Positions 50,840-59,940 of a stretch of DNA of 64,000 nucleotides are shown here, piece by piece. The notes beneath the pieces are model-generated. The model ran no database searches and had not been told where the DNA came from. It worked only from the letters and a program-made list of their open reading frames with translations. The stretch comes from SIG701 sp045544955 (GTDB taxonomy: Bacteria > Bacillota > Clostridia > Oscillospirales > CAG-272), in NCBI GenBank assembly GCA_045544955.1, contig JAZPZY010000072.1:14974-78973 (forward strand), written 5' to 3'. A program made the translations under genes and the position numbers. Within the stretch, counting starts at the first letter, position 1, and each line of letters starts with the position of its first letter.

Positions 50840-52522
50840 TTATTGTCCTCTTACCGTTTTCCGATAGGCGGACGGTGACATATTTTCCGCCTGCATAAAT
50901 ATTTTGGAAAAATAACTGGACGTGCCGAATCCGCACTCCTGCGCAATGTGGGAAACACTTTCATCCGTCCCCCAAAGCATCCGCTTGGCGGCGGTCAGTT
51001 TCAACTCCGTTTTATATTCCACAACGGTAATGCCGGTGTATTTTTTGAACTGATGCATCATGTAGTACAGACTGACGCCGATCTTCTCCGCCATCTCCTT
51101 CACGGAAATTTCTCCCGTGGGATCAGAGAGAAGAAGAGCCTTCACTGCATCCACCACCGGGGAAGAGCCGGGGAGATCCGCCTTCGATACCGAGCGGATC
51201 AACGCGATGATCTCTATGACAGTTTTTTCTTTTGCCGCCGGATCCTCCGTTTCCTCCAGTTTTTCCGCCAGAGCATCCAGTGACCGGTTTTCCGCCCGCC
51301 CCATATTGACGCAGTTCACCGGATAATATTCAAAGATCCGACCTACCGCATTGTCGGGGGCTTCCGCTAAAACACGGCGGGCAAGTTCTTCGTCCGAGCA
51401 CCGATCCGGTTCTCCGTACGGATTGGATGCCTCGTCCGCATATTTACCCAATTTGGATACGATCTGCTTCGTCTTACTTCCCGGAGAAATGATCTTTCCC
51501 GCCAGGATATCCTCTTCGGTGAATTTCGCCAGCAGAATCTCCCTCGCCCGAGCGTACGCCGCCGAAAGGGATCCGCTGCCGCCACGTTCTCTGTCGTATA
51601 CCACGTAAATACTGCCGTCCGGGCCCACGGCGGCATCCGGGTAAGACACCCAGTCCCGCTCGTCCAGCAGCAGCTTGTACGGCCAGGTTTTGCCATCGTC
51701 TTCCGACAGATATGCAGTCAGATTCACACGCCGTGTCTTACGCCCCGGCTGTTCTTCGTGATTGATAAGGAGCAGTCTCCCCGAGGCAAGGCGGCGGATA
51801 TGAAACCGGGATTCCGCACCGCCGTATCCCGTATCCGTTCCCTTTGACCAGGTTTTGCCCCGGTCGTAGGAATAGGAAACGCCGATACCGGCGGCAGTAC
51901 GTACGTAGTTTGCCAACCGCTGATCACGGAGCTCCACTACCATATGCTCGTCAAAATCCCGACCGGGTACGTCCGCACCGCCCAGACGCTGAAAGGTTTT
52001 CCCCTGATCCACCGTTTTGTATACGTAGGCACCGGGCGTTTTCGTTTCGTCATAGGCAGGGGCATAGATGCGGCGTATATCCCGCATCCACACCGCGATG
52101 GGGAAAAGCCACTCGCCAGTGGAAAGGACGATTGGCTTGTTCATCATAATATCTTCTCCTACCCGGAACACGTCACTCCAGGAAAGTTCCTCCGCATCCG
52201 GATCGTCGCAGACGGCGGCGTAGGTGGCATCATCGGGCATTTCCGCCCAGGTAAACCACAGCCGCCCGAGAGGATCGATCCACAGGCACGGATCAAAGCA
52301 CCGGTGGGCATCCTTATACGCCACGGCGATGGGCTCGGTGAAGGTTACCCCGTCCTCCGATTTCACCACCATGGCGAAATTACCGACACGCTCTCCCCGT
52401 TCTCCGGAATAAAACGTAACGAAAATCCTGCCGCCCTTCGTGATCTCCACGCTGGGAATCCCCTGCCAGAGACGGTACTCCGTTCTGTATTTTGTAAGTT
52501 CGTTTTTATCGGTTATCAGCAT
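50840..52522 (-). CDS. Sialidase-like beta-propeller fused to an AraC DNA-binding domain
   Basis: A 560-residue fusion. Residues about 1-340 look like a sialidase/BNR propeller: GRIFVTFYSGERGERVGNF, SEDGVTF, SYDRGKTWSKG, LSEDDGKTWPYK and GPDGSIYVVYDRE are Asp-box-type repeats. Residues about 440-560 are an AraC-type double helix-turn-helix: ISVKEMAEKIGVSLYYMMHQFKKYTG and AAKRMLWGTDESVSHIAQECGFGTSSYFSKIF. There is no signal peptide. ATG 52522 follows CGGAGG by four bases. I infer a regulator in which the propeller binds a sugar ligand, perhaps without catalysis. The neighbourhood gives no target operon. Confidence 0.87.
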   Translation of the reverse strand: MLITDKNELTKYRTEYRLWQGIPSVEITKGGRIFVTFYSGERGERVGNFAMVVKSEDGVTFTEPIAVAYKDAHRCFDPCLWIDPLGRLWFTWAEMPDDATYAAVCDDPDAEELSWSDVFRVGEDIMMNKPIVLSTGEWLFPIAVWMRDIRRIYAPAYDETKTPGAYVYKTVDQGKTFQRLGGADVPGRDFDEHMVVELRDQRLANYVRTAAGIGVSYSYDRGKTWSKGTDTGYGGAESRFHIRRLASGRLLLINHEEQPGRKTRRVNLTAYLSEDDGKTWPYKLLLDERDWVSYPDAAVGPDGSIYVVYDRERGGSGSLSAAYARAREILLAKFTEEDILAGKIISPGSKTKQIVSKLGKYADEASNPYGEPDRCSDEELARRVLAEAPDNAVGRIFEYYPVNCVNMGRAENRSLDALAEKLEETEDPAAKEKTVIEIIALIRSVSKADLPGSSPVVDAVKALLLSDPTGEISVKEMAEKIGVSLYYMMHQFKKYTGITVVEYKTELKLTAAKRMLWGTDESVSHIAQECGFGTSSYFSKIFMQAENMSPSAYRKTVRGQ

Positions 52523-52614
52523 ATGTCCTCCGTATTCCCTTTGGAATCGAATTCTGCTGTTTTGATTATACACTGCACTCGACGCAAAATGATATAAGAA
52601 TCCTGCTTTTTATT

Positions 52615-55044
52615 CTACTCCCACTTCTCCCAAAACCGCTCCAGAATGGCAGAAAGCGAATACGCATCGCCCGTATACTGCATCCGGTGCCAGTGGGCGG
52701 GAAACAGCCTCCGTATGCCCGGATCGGCGTATCGGTCGTCAATCAGCACCACCACGCCCCGATCCTCTTCACTGCGGATCACGCGCCCTGCCGCCTGCAG
52801 GATCTTGTTCATGGCCGGATAGGTATAGGCGTACTCTTTGCCGCTTTCCCTTACGGCGTCGTAGTACTCCGTCAGAATGTTCAGCTCGCTGGACAAGCCA
52901 GGCAGCCCGATCCCCACGATGATGGAGCCGATCAGTTTTTCTCCCCGCAGATCGATGCCCTCGGCGAAAATACCGCCCAGCACGCAGAACGCCACCAGCG
53001 GCTCGCCCCGTGCCTCCGCACGGGCAAAGGCTTTGAGAAAGCGGTCCCGCTCACTAAGTGACATTCCCTGCTTCTGCATAATGGTACTGCCGCCGGGGGA
53101 CAGGCGGAGATACTGGCGCAAAACGGCGGTCATATAGGAATAGGACGGGAAATACACGATATAGTTCCCTGCCCGGCTCTCCGTTACAGCGGCGATCAGC
53201 TCGGCCACCTGGGCGGCCGAGGCCTTCCGCTGGGAATAGCGTGTCCCTACGGAATCCACCGTTATAAGGCAAAGATTCTCTTCTTCATACGGCGAAGGAA
53301 GTTCCAGCCGCCCCGCATCTGCCATGCCACACACGTCGGCGTAATACTCCATGGGCGAAAGTGTGGCGGAAAACATCACCGCTAAGACACCCTTCGAAAG
53401 AGCCGCATCCAGCATAGCCGACGGATCCAGGCACATGATCCGGATCACCGTCTCCCCGCCCGATGACTCCGCGTAGAAGCGGAAGTGTTCATCCATCAGC
53501 AGAACCCCATCCGCCAGTCGGTGCAAGGTATTGTGCATATCGCCGAACAGGGGCTTGGCGTTATCGTAATCCGCACGGAGATAGGCGTCGCAAACCGCAC
53601 GGAGGCGTGCCGCCGCCTGGGGAACAAAATCCGGCACATCTTTTTCCAGAATACAGCCGTACGTACCGCCCTCCTCATCCCGCACCTCGGCGTTTTCACC
53701 GCAGAGTCCGTCGATGCCGTCAAACATAGCGCGCACCGCATCGCAGGCGTCATGCAAAGGCGTATCGTCCGGCAGTGCCGCCTCCGCATCGGCGGCAAAT
53801 TTTTCAAAAGCGGTACGGGAAAGGGATGCGGAATACATCTCCCGTGCACGGTCCGGCAGATTGTGTGCCTCGTCAATGAGAAACACGTACCGCTCCCCTC
53901 TTGCAGCATCGGCAAAATACCGGCGGAACATAACGACGGAATCAAACAGATAGCCGTAATCGCACACGATCATCTCGCAGTATTCGCTGAGATCCAGAGA
54001 CAGCTCGTAGGGACACAGGTGGTACGCCTCGGCAGTCTTTTCAATATCCGTCGTATCGTAAACCCGCCCGTTCGTAAGCAGGTGCAGGAGCGCCCTGTCC
54101 CTTCGTTCCTCGTAAGAAACGCCGTCAAAAAAACCGCAGTGAGAGCAACGGCGGCAGTTTGTCACCGCATCGGCCTCCATCCGGCGAACAGGACAAACCC
54201 GTTCCTTGGCCGTAATGCGGATGCAGCGAAGATGCTCCGCCTGCCCGCCAAGAGTCCGGACCGCATCCAGAGCAGCATTGCCCGTTACGGTCTTTGCCGT
54301 AAAATAGAACACACGGTCCGCCCGGTCAGCGCCCAACGCACGGAGAGACGGATAGACGGAGGACATGGTTTTGCCGATTCCCGTAGGTGCACTGACCATC
54401 AAACGCCGGCGGGTACGGATACAGCGGAACACTTCTTCCATAAAATCCCGCTGTCCCTCCCGGACGGCAGAATAGGGAAAACGCAGGGCGGCAAGTGCCC
54501 GACGCCCCGCCGTCTGCCGCGTGCCCTCAATTTCCGCAAACGGTGCAGCACGGGACCAAAGCTCGTCAAACACACGCACGAGAAGGGGGCGGGCAAAACG
54601 GCTTTCAAATACGGCACTCTCGCCGGATTTCTCATGCAGAAACCGCACGCGTACCGTAATGCTGTCACACGCCTCCGCTTCTGCCGCAAGACTGGCGTTC
54701 ACCATGGCCATCGCCAGAAAGGCCGGATCCTCCAAAAGGCGTACGCGGGCAGGCGGACGGCGAAGCTTCTTCTCCGTCTCCACCACCAGCGTTCCGTCAC
54801 GGAAAAACACGGCGGAGGCCACCCCTTCTATCCGGCAGGAAAAATCGCCCGCATTCCGAACGGCAATGTACGGCACGTCGTGTCGGGTGCCGTATGCCTC
54901 CGAGGCCCCGTCGTCAATCACGCTGACGAATCCAAAGGGCACGGCATCCGTATTCTTCTGCCGTGCAAAATCGGCAACGCTCTTTGCCGATATACAAAGT
55001 TCTTCTTTTCTCCCGTCTTCGGTTTTTGCAACGGTCAGCTGCAT
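52615..55044 (-). CDS. DinG/XPD-family ATP-dependent DNA helicase
   Basis: An 809-residue superfamily 2 helicase with an iron-sulfur domain. Walker A is MVSAPTGIGKTMSSV; cluster cysteines lie in CPVRRMEADAVTNCRRCSHC and YHLCPYEL. DEAH is LIDEAHNLPDRA; later motifs are VMFSATLSPMEYYA, VYFPSYSYM, GGIFAEGIDLRGE and QAAGRVIRSEED. The N-terminal 170 residues are beta-rich with a possible PD-(D/E)XK-like remnant. It probably unwinds DNA in repair. No clear ribosome site precedes the ATG. Confidence 0.92.
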   Translation of the reverse strand: MQLTVAKTEDGRKEELCISAKSVADFARQKNTDAVPFGFVSVIDDGASEAYGTRHDVPYIAVRNAGDFSCRIEGVASAVFFRDGTLVVETEKKLRRPPARVRLLEDPAFLAMAMVNASLAAEAEACDSITVRVRFLHEKSGESAVFESRFARPLLVRVFDELWSRAAPFAEIEGTRQTAGRRALAALRFPYSAVREGQRDFMEEVFRCIRTRRRLMVSAPTGIGKTMSSVYPSLRALGADRADRVFYFTAKTVTGNAALDAVRTLGGQAEHLRCIRITAKERVCPVRRMEADAVTNCRRCSHCGFFDGVSYEERRDRALLHLLTNGRVYDTTDIEKTAEAYHLCPYELSLDLSEYCEMIVCDYGYLFDSVVMFRRYFADAARGERYVFLIDEAHNLPDRAREMYSASLSRTAFEKFAADAEAALPDDTPLHDACDAVRAMFDGIDGLCGENAEVRDEEGGTYGCILEKDVPDFVPQAAARLRAVCDAYLRADYDNAKPLFGDMHNTLHRLADGVLLMDEHFRFYAESSGGETVIRIMCLDPSAMLDAALSKGVLAVMFSATLSPMEYYADVCGMADAGRLELPSPYEEENLCLITVDSVGTRYSQRKASAAQVAELIAAVTESRAGNYIVYFPSYSYMTAVLRQYLRLSPGGSTIMQKQGMSLSERDRFLKAFARAEARGEPLVAFCVLGGIFAEGIDLRGEKLIGSIIVGIGLPGLSSELNILTEYYDAVRESGKEYAYTYPAMNKILQAAGRVIRSEEDRGVVVLIDDRYADPGIRRLFPAHWHRMQYTGDAYSLSAILERFWEKWE

Positions 55045-55148
55045 ACGGACCCCTCCCTCTAAAAAACACTAATTCCCGCAAAAAACCGCCCCGCAGGGCA
55101 TTTTTGCTGATAAATTCCACCCTTGTCCTCTATTAACATTTTAAGCGG

Positions 55149-55178
55149 TTGACATAAAATGAGTACAGGTGGTATAAT
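55149..55178 (+). promoter_or_regulatory. Promoter of the zinc-ribbon gene
   Basis: TTGACA and TATAAT with an 18-base spacer. Confidence 0.75.
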
Positions 55179-55202
55179 AACAAGAGAGCATCTTGAATAT
55201 AT

Positions 55203-55862
55203 ATGACAGATAGGATGAATCTTATGATACTGAATCAGAAACAGACCACGGTAGCGTACCGCTGTCCCCACTGCGGCTCTATCGTTTTGAGCCTCGTGGG
55301 TGCTTTCGCCCTGAGTGCCGATATGATCCGGCTGAAATGCCCCTGCGGCGAAAGCGATCTTACCGCCGTATACACAAAGGATAAAAAGGTACGTCTGTCC
55401 GTTCCCTGCTTTCTCTGCCCTACGCCCCACACCTTTACCGTCTCCTCGCAGATGTTTTTCGATGCAAAGCTGATTACGTTCCCCTGCCCCTACTCCGGCC
55501 TTGGCATCTGCTTTGTGGGTCCCGAGGCACGGGTAAGCGAAGCCACGGCAGCGGCGGAAGCAGAGCTTCGTGAGCTGCTCGGCGAAACGGAGTTTTCCGA
55601 TCTTGCGGCACACCGGGGACACGCCGGCACCTTCACTGATCCGCAGATCATGGATATCGTCATGTACGTTATACACGATCTGCAGGCAGAGGGAGAGATC
55701 ACCTGCAACTGCCCCGACCGCCACGGCGATTATCTGGTGGAAATTCTGGATGAGTGCGTACGCATCACCTGCAAAAACTGCCGTGCCACTAAAGATATTC
55801 CCACGGACAGCCTGGCCGATGCCAACGCTTTTCTCCACTGTACACACATAGACCTTATATGA
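55203..55862 (+). CDS. Hypothetical zinc-ribbon protein
   Basis: A 219-residue protein with four cysteine pairs that look like zinc ribbons: YRCPHCGS, LKCPCGES, PCFLCPTPHTF and TCKNCRATK, plus ITCNCPDRHGD. No membrane segment or known domain is seen; the middle is helical (residues about 110-160). The start may be ATG 55203 or ATG 55224 (MILNQKQ). I do not recognise the family; it seems to be a conserved Clostridia protein, perhaps nucleic-acid binding. Confidence 0.65.
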   Translation: MTDRMNLMILNQKQTTVAYRCPHCGSIVLSLVGAFALSADMIRLKCPCGESDLTAVYTKDKKVRLSVPCFLCPTPHTFTVSSQMFFDAKLITFPCPYSGLGICFVGPEARVSEATAAAEAELRELLGETEFSDLAAHRGHAGTFTDPQIMDIVMYVIHDLQAEGEITCNCPDRHGDYLVEILDECVRITCKNCRATKDIPTDSLADANAFLHCTHIDLI

Positions 55863-55989
55863 TTTTTTTCGCACAGCAGTAGCAACCAGTCACCTTCGTC
55901 ATACAATAATATCAGAGAGGCGGAAAGCCCGGCAAACCCTCTCGAAAACGGCTGCAACGCCGTAATATGACAGAAAAGGAATTGTGAAT

Positions 55990-56139
55990 ATGAACTGCAT
56001 CTGCGAACTTTTTGAGAATGAAACCCTGTGGCTGATTATCCTCACGCTGCTCGTTTTGACTCTCCTGTGCGGGAACGGCAACGGCTACGGCTGTGGCTGC
56101 GGTACTGCCTACACAAACAACGGCTGCGGCTGCCACTGA
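55990..56139 (+). CDS. Very small Cys/Gly-rich membrane protein
   Basis: A 49-residue peptide with AAGGA nine bases before the ATG. It has a short polar N-terminus (MNCICELFENE), one membrane helix (TLWLIILTLLVLTLLCG) and a glycine/cysteine-rich tail with CGCG and CGCH. Similar short, unnamed proteins are common in Clostridia, some resembling YjcZ-type sporulation proteins. The tail could bind metal or form disulfides; the function is unknown. A strong terminator follows. Confidence 0.75.
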   Translation: MNCICELFENETLWLIILTLLVLTLLCGNGNGYGCGCGTAYTNNGCGCH

Positions 56140-56163
56140 TCACCCTTAAATAAACGGAAAACA

Positions 56164-56198
56164 GGGGGAATGCCCAAGGGCGTTCCCCCTTCTTTTTT
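56164..56198. terminator. Bidirectional terminator after the small Cys/Gly-rich gene
   Basis: GGGGGAATGCCC pairs with GGGCGTTCCCCC, followed by TTCTTTTTT. It also serves the convergent dnaI-like gene. Confidence 0.88.
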
Positions 56199-57165
56199 AT
56201 TTTCCCTCTTTCAGTTTCTGAGCACGCACGTCTTTTCCCGAAAACAGCAGCGGACGGAATTCACCGAACAGCCGGCTGGTAATGCGGTCCGCATAACGGT
56301 CACGCAGCTCGCCCCCGGTCAGATTCGTATTGATCACCGTAGACAGACACCGGTTCACACGGGTATTGACGATATTGTAAAGGCAGGAGATGGTGAACTG
56401 ATTGGTCATCTCCGTGCCAAGGTCGTCGATAATCAAAAGATCGCAGTCAAAATACCGCTCGGCCGTATCCTTTGCCCCTTCCTCGTGACCGAACCGCTGT
56501 GCTTCAAATACGGAAAAGACGCCCTGTGCCGTATCGTACACCACGTCAAAACCGCCATCAATCACAACCCGTGCAACGGAGGTGGACAGGTGCGTTTTAC
56601 CAAGGCCGGTAGGGCCGATCAGCAAAAAGTTCTCTCCTCTGCGAACTGCAAAATCCCGGGCAAACGACGAAAGAACGTCCGCGTTCCGCCGCATATTCTC
56701 CCGATCCGTGCCGGCATAGTAATCCAGCGTAAAGGAATCAAAGCTTTGCCGCTCCAGCAAGGCACCGATGCCGGAGCTTTCGTATCCGGCCTGAATCAGT
56801 GCACGGCGCATACAGGCACACATTTTCGTTCCCAAAAATCCGGTATCCTGGCACGTATCACACGCATAGTGACGGTCAGAATAATCGGCCGGATAGCCGG
56901 CGGCAAGCAAAAGCTGTGCCCGGCGGGCACGCAGTGCATCATGCTCCTTATGCATCTGCTCTATGCCGCTCTGCACGTCTCCGCCCTGCAGTGCCAACTT
57001 CATAACACGCATGCCCACGGAAGAGATCTCACGATCCATTTCCCTAAGGCCGGGAATTACCCGGTGCAGTTCCTCCTTGCGGCGTTCACACTCCGCTTCG
57101 GCATTTTTTCGGCGTGCAATAAATTCTTCCCGCACACGGCTTACATTTTCCCGGCTGAATGACAT
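56197..57165 (-). CDS. DnaC/DnaI-like helicase loader
   Basis: A 322-residue AAA+ loader. An N-terminal coiled coil (residues about 5-90) is followed by a zinc site CDTCQDTGFLGTKMCAC at about 110, then Walker A IGPTGLGKTHLSTSVA, Walker B LLIIDDLGTEMTN and the sensor/Arg motif DRITSRLFGEF. It should load the replicative helicase DnaB, partnering the DnaD protein encoded 27 bases upstream. Confidence 0.93.
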   Translation of the reverse strand: MSFSRENVSRVREEFIARRKNAEAECERRKEELHRVIPGLREMDREISSVGMRVMKLALQGGDVQSGIEQMHKEHDALRARRAQLLLAAGYPADYSDRHYACDTCQDTGFLGTKMCACMRRALIQAGYESSGIGALLERQSFDSFTLDYYAGTDRENMRRNADVLSSFARDFAVRRGENFLLIGPTGLGKTHLSTSVARVVIDGGFDVVYDTAQGVFSVFEAQRFGHEEGAKDTAERYFDCDLLIIDDLGTEMTNQFTISCLYNIVNTRVNRCLSTVINTNLTGGELRDRYADRITSRLFGEFRPLLFSGKDVRAQKLKEGK

Positions 57166-57192
57166 GATGACATTCCCTCCGTTTTCGTTTCG

Positions 57193-58158
57193 TTATTTTT
57201 CACCGTACGACCGCTGCAGTGCGGCCTCAAAGAAATCGTCCGTATCAAAGCTTGCGCCTGTCGGCACGCCTGCCCCGGCAGGACGGCGTTCCGCCTCAAA
57301 GCGCTCCACGTCCTCCACGGTGCGGAGCCCCTCCGCATGCCATTTTTCCAGAATGGCGTTGGTATAGGGGATCGAAGGCTCCTTCGTGCGGCTGACGGCA
57401 ATTTCGTACGCCCGGGCGATCACCTCCACGGGCATTTCCCATTCCGCCGTCCAGCGGAAGAATGCCTCTTTTTCCCGTTTGATAAGGGCACGCTTTCCGA
57501 TGCCGAACATCTGCCTGAGCTCCGCTTCCGCATCGTCCGCCGCATCCTGCCGCTTCAGATGCACCTCCAGCTGCTCGTAGGTAAGAACGCCCATATCGTG
57601 GAGCGAAATCGCCGTTTTTTCTATGTACCTGAGAGATCGCTTGCCCCGTTTGGCAGAATGGGCACACAGGAGCAGCACGTACTCCGGGTCCAGCGAAAGA
57701 TAGTCCAGAAGGCCGATAATGATCTCCGCCTCGGACGTGTTGAAAATCTTGCCAAGCTCCTGCTGACAGCAGTCAATGAGACCGGCCGCATTGGGGTGCC
57801 GCGTCAAGAACTGTGCCGTTTCCCCAGTGGTATAGTGGGGCAGCTGTGCCGCACGCTCCGGCAAAGCTGCTGCCGCCGTATCCGCCGGCACGGGAAGCAC
57901 GGCTTCGTTTTTTATTTCCGCCATTTTAAGAATGCCCTTTTCCTGCCAAAAGGCGATAGCTTCATCGATCTGTGCCCGGGTAGCGCCGGTTCTCTCGGAC
58001 AGGGTGAAATAAGAGGTTTCCGGCTCGGCCATCAGGGAAATAAGGACGGAAAGCTGTTCCCGGGTTGCACTGCGAAGGCAGTCGCATTCCGTCTGCACGG
58101 GAACCACCGCCACCCGGGATCCGTACTGCGGAACAATTTTTATATTCGTCGTATGCAT
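57193..58158 (-). CDS. dnaD: DnaD domain-containing primosome protein
   Basis: A 321-residue DnaD-like protein: an N-terminal winged helix (YFTLSERTGATRAQIDEAIAFWQEKGIL), a central helical domain and a C-terminal DnaD_2 region with AYEIAVSRTKEPSIPYTNAILEKWHAEGL (the YxxxILxxW signature). It likely bridges DNA-bound initiator and DnaI/helicase. It is the first gene of the dnaD-dnaI pair and has three DnaA-box-like sites upstream. Confidence 0.93.
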   Translation of the reverse strand: MHTTNIKIVPQYGSRVAVVPVQTECDCLRSATREQLSVLISLMAEPETSYFTLSERTGATRAQIDEAIAFWQEKGILKMAEIKNEAVLPVPADTAAAALPERAAQLPHYTTGETAQFLTRHPNAAGLIDCCQQELGKIFNTSEAEIIIGLLDYLSLDPEYVLLLCAHSAKRGKRSLRYIEKTAISLHDMGVLTYEQLEVHLKRQDAADDAEAELRQMFGIGKRALIKREKEAFFRWTAEWEMPVEVIARAYEIAVSRTKEPSIPYTNAILEKWHAEGLRTVEDVERFEAERRPAGAGVPTGASFDTDDFFEAALQRSYGEK

Positions 58159-58305
58159 AACATCAACCTGATTCTTTTGGATTCAAAAAGGGGTGGACTC
58201 CCCTCCGATTTCGAGAAAATTTTTGGGATTTCCAACACGTTCCGGAAATGATTTTTCCAAAAGCAAGCCTGGAATCCCGGCGGTTTTCCGCATTTCAGCC
58301 GGGAG

Positions 58306-58338
58306 TTTTCCACAACCTGTGGAAAACCCTGTGGAAAA
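58306..58338. promoter_or_regulatory. Cluster of three DnaA-box-like 9-mers
   Basis: TTTTCCACA at 58306-58314 and its reverse complement TGTGGAAAA at 58318-58326 and 58330-58338. They differ from the consensus TTATCCACA at one base and are spaced about one helical turn apart, upstream of dnaD. Confidence 0.55.
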
Positions 58339-58394
58339 TTAGGCGTTTGCAAACCGAAAACGCCATTTTCGACAAACGCAAATCACAAAAAGAT

Positions 58395-59453
58395 TTACAC
58401 AAACGCCGCATTTTCGTCGGATGCGTAGGCATTCAGCGAAGAATCGGCAAAATTCCCGTTCAGTGCTTCAAAATACGCCTGTGCACCGATCATAACGGCA
58501 TTGTCACCGCACAGAGACAAGGGCGGCACGGTAAGACGCACCGAAAGCTCCTCTGCCGTTTGCGATACTGCCGCACGAAGATGCGAATTGGCAGCCACGC
58601 CGCCGGCCAGCACCAGATCCCGGATGCCCGTTTCTCTCACAGCACAACGGAGCTTCTGACAGATTCCCTCCGTCACCACCCGGGTGAAGGAAGCGGCAAT
58701 GCCCTCCCGTATATCCTCCGGCAGGGATTCATTATCGGAAAGCCCCAGCTTCTGCCGGATGGTATGCATCTGATTGATCACAGCAGTCTTCAGACCGCTG
58801 AAGGAGTAGTCAAAGGTATCGTCCGGCACGGCCGGTGACGGAAAGGAAAACATCTCGCCACGTCCGTTTGCAAAGCCCTGTGCCGCCAGCCGATCCATGG
58901 CCGCACCGCCCGGATACGGAAGGCCCATCACCCGGCCCACCTTATCAAAGGCTTCCCCGGCAGCGTCGTCCCGCGTACCGCCGATCTCCACAAAGGAAGT
59001 GGGCGTGCGAACGTCATACAGCGACGTATGTCCGCCGGAAACCACCAGTGCACAGAACGGTGCCTGCAGTTCCTTATTCACAAGATACGCCGCGGCGGCG
59101 TGCCCTTTAATGTGATTCACCGGCACCAACGGCTTTTTATAAGTGAACGCAAGACCTTTGGCAAAGCTGACGCCCACCAACAAAGAGCCGATCAAGCCGG
59201 GTGCGTAGGTTACCCCCACCGTATCGATCTCTTCCATGGTAAGAGACGCTTCCCGAAGCGCACGGTCAACCACGCCGTGGATCGCTTCAATATGGGCACG
59301 GCTGGCAATCTCGGGAACGACCCCGCCGTACAGTGCGTGCACGTCCACCTGCGAGGCGACTACGGACGAGTGCACCGCACGCACGGTATCACTCATCTCC
59401 ACCACAGCCGCCGCCGTTTCATCACAGGAGCTTTCTATGGCCAGAATCCGCAT
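58395..59453 (-). CDS. tsaD: tRNA threonylcarbamoyladenosine transferase TsaD
   Basis: A 352-residue enzyme that transfers threonylcarbamoyl to A37 of tRNAs reading ANN codons. It has ILAIESSCDETAAAVV, the metal pair in PVNHIKGHAAAAY, VVSGGHTSLY, GEAFDKVGRVMGLPYPGG, LAGGVAANSHLR and LCGDNAVMIGA. The length is standard. It follows rimI by 31 bases, the common bacterial tsaD-rimI arrangement, although tsaB is not here. Confidence 0.96.
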   Translation of the reverse strand: MRILAIESSCDETAAAVVEMSDTVRAVHSSVVASQVDVHALYGGVVPEIASRAHIEAIHGVVDRALREASLTMEEIDTVGVTYAPGLIGSLLVGVSFAKGLAFTYKKPLVPVNHIKGHAAAAYLVNKELQAPFCALVVSGGHTSLYDVRTPTSFVEIGGTRDDAAGEAFDKVGRVMGLPYPGGAAMDRLAAQGFANGRGEMFSFPSPAVPDDTFDYSFSGLKTAVINQMHTIRQKLGLSDNESLPEDIREGIAASFTRVVTEGICQKLRCAVRETGIRDLVLAGGVAANSHLRAAVSQTAEELSVRLTVPPLSLCGDNAVMIGAQAYFEALNGNFADSSLNAYASDENAAFV

Positions 59454-59484
59454 GGGATCTCCCCTTTCTGTTCATTCTCAATTT

Positions 59485-59940
59485 TCATTCCAACGTTCCG
59501 CCGAAAGCACGGTACATCAGCACCGCGTCCTCCCGGGGAGAAGAATAGTAATTCTTCCGCACGCCGCATCGCTGAAACGACAGCGATTCGTACAAAGCAA
59601 TGGCCGGAACATTGGAAGCACGCACCTCCAAAAAAACGGACTGCACATTCCGCTGTCGGGCATCCGAAAGCACCGCCTCCATCAGCAGCCGGGCAATCCC
59701 CTGCCGGCGAAAGGCAGGCAGAACCGCCATCTCAATAATATCCGCCTGATCGGCAGCGGCACAGTAGCCGGCACAGCCCACCACGGCACCGTCTTTTACG
59801 GCACAGAAATACCGGTTCGCCTCATTTACAAGACCGGCTGTCACAGCATCCTCGCCCACACCGCCGGGGAAGCACGTCACAAGCAGAGTCGCCGAGGCGG
59901 ATACCCATTCCGGCCGCATCGGAAAAACGGTCACGCTCAT
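59485..59940 (-). CDS. rimI: Ribosomal-protein-S18-alanine-type N-acetyltransferase
   Basis: A 151-residue GNAT protein: CAGYCAAADQADIIEMAVLPAFRRQGIARLLMEAV is motif A with R-R-Q-G-I-A, and FLEVRASNVPAIALYESLSFQRCGVRKNYY is the RimI-typical C-terminus. ATG 59940 overlaps the stop of the lipoprotein gene (ATGA). Its place next to tsaD supports RimI. Confidence 0.92.
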   Translation of the reverse strand: MSVTVFPMRPEWVSASATLLVTCFPGGVGEDAVTAGLVNEANRYFCAVKDGAVVGCAGYCAAADQADIIEMAVLPAFRRQGIARLLMEAVLSDARQRNVQSVFLEVRASNVPAIALYESLSFQRCGVRKNYYSSPREDAVLMYRAFGGTLE

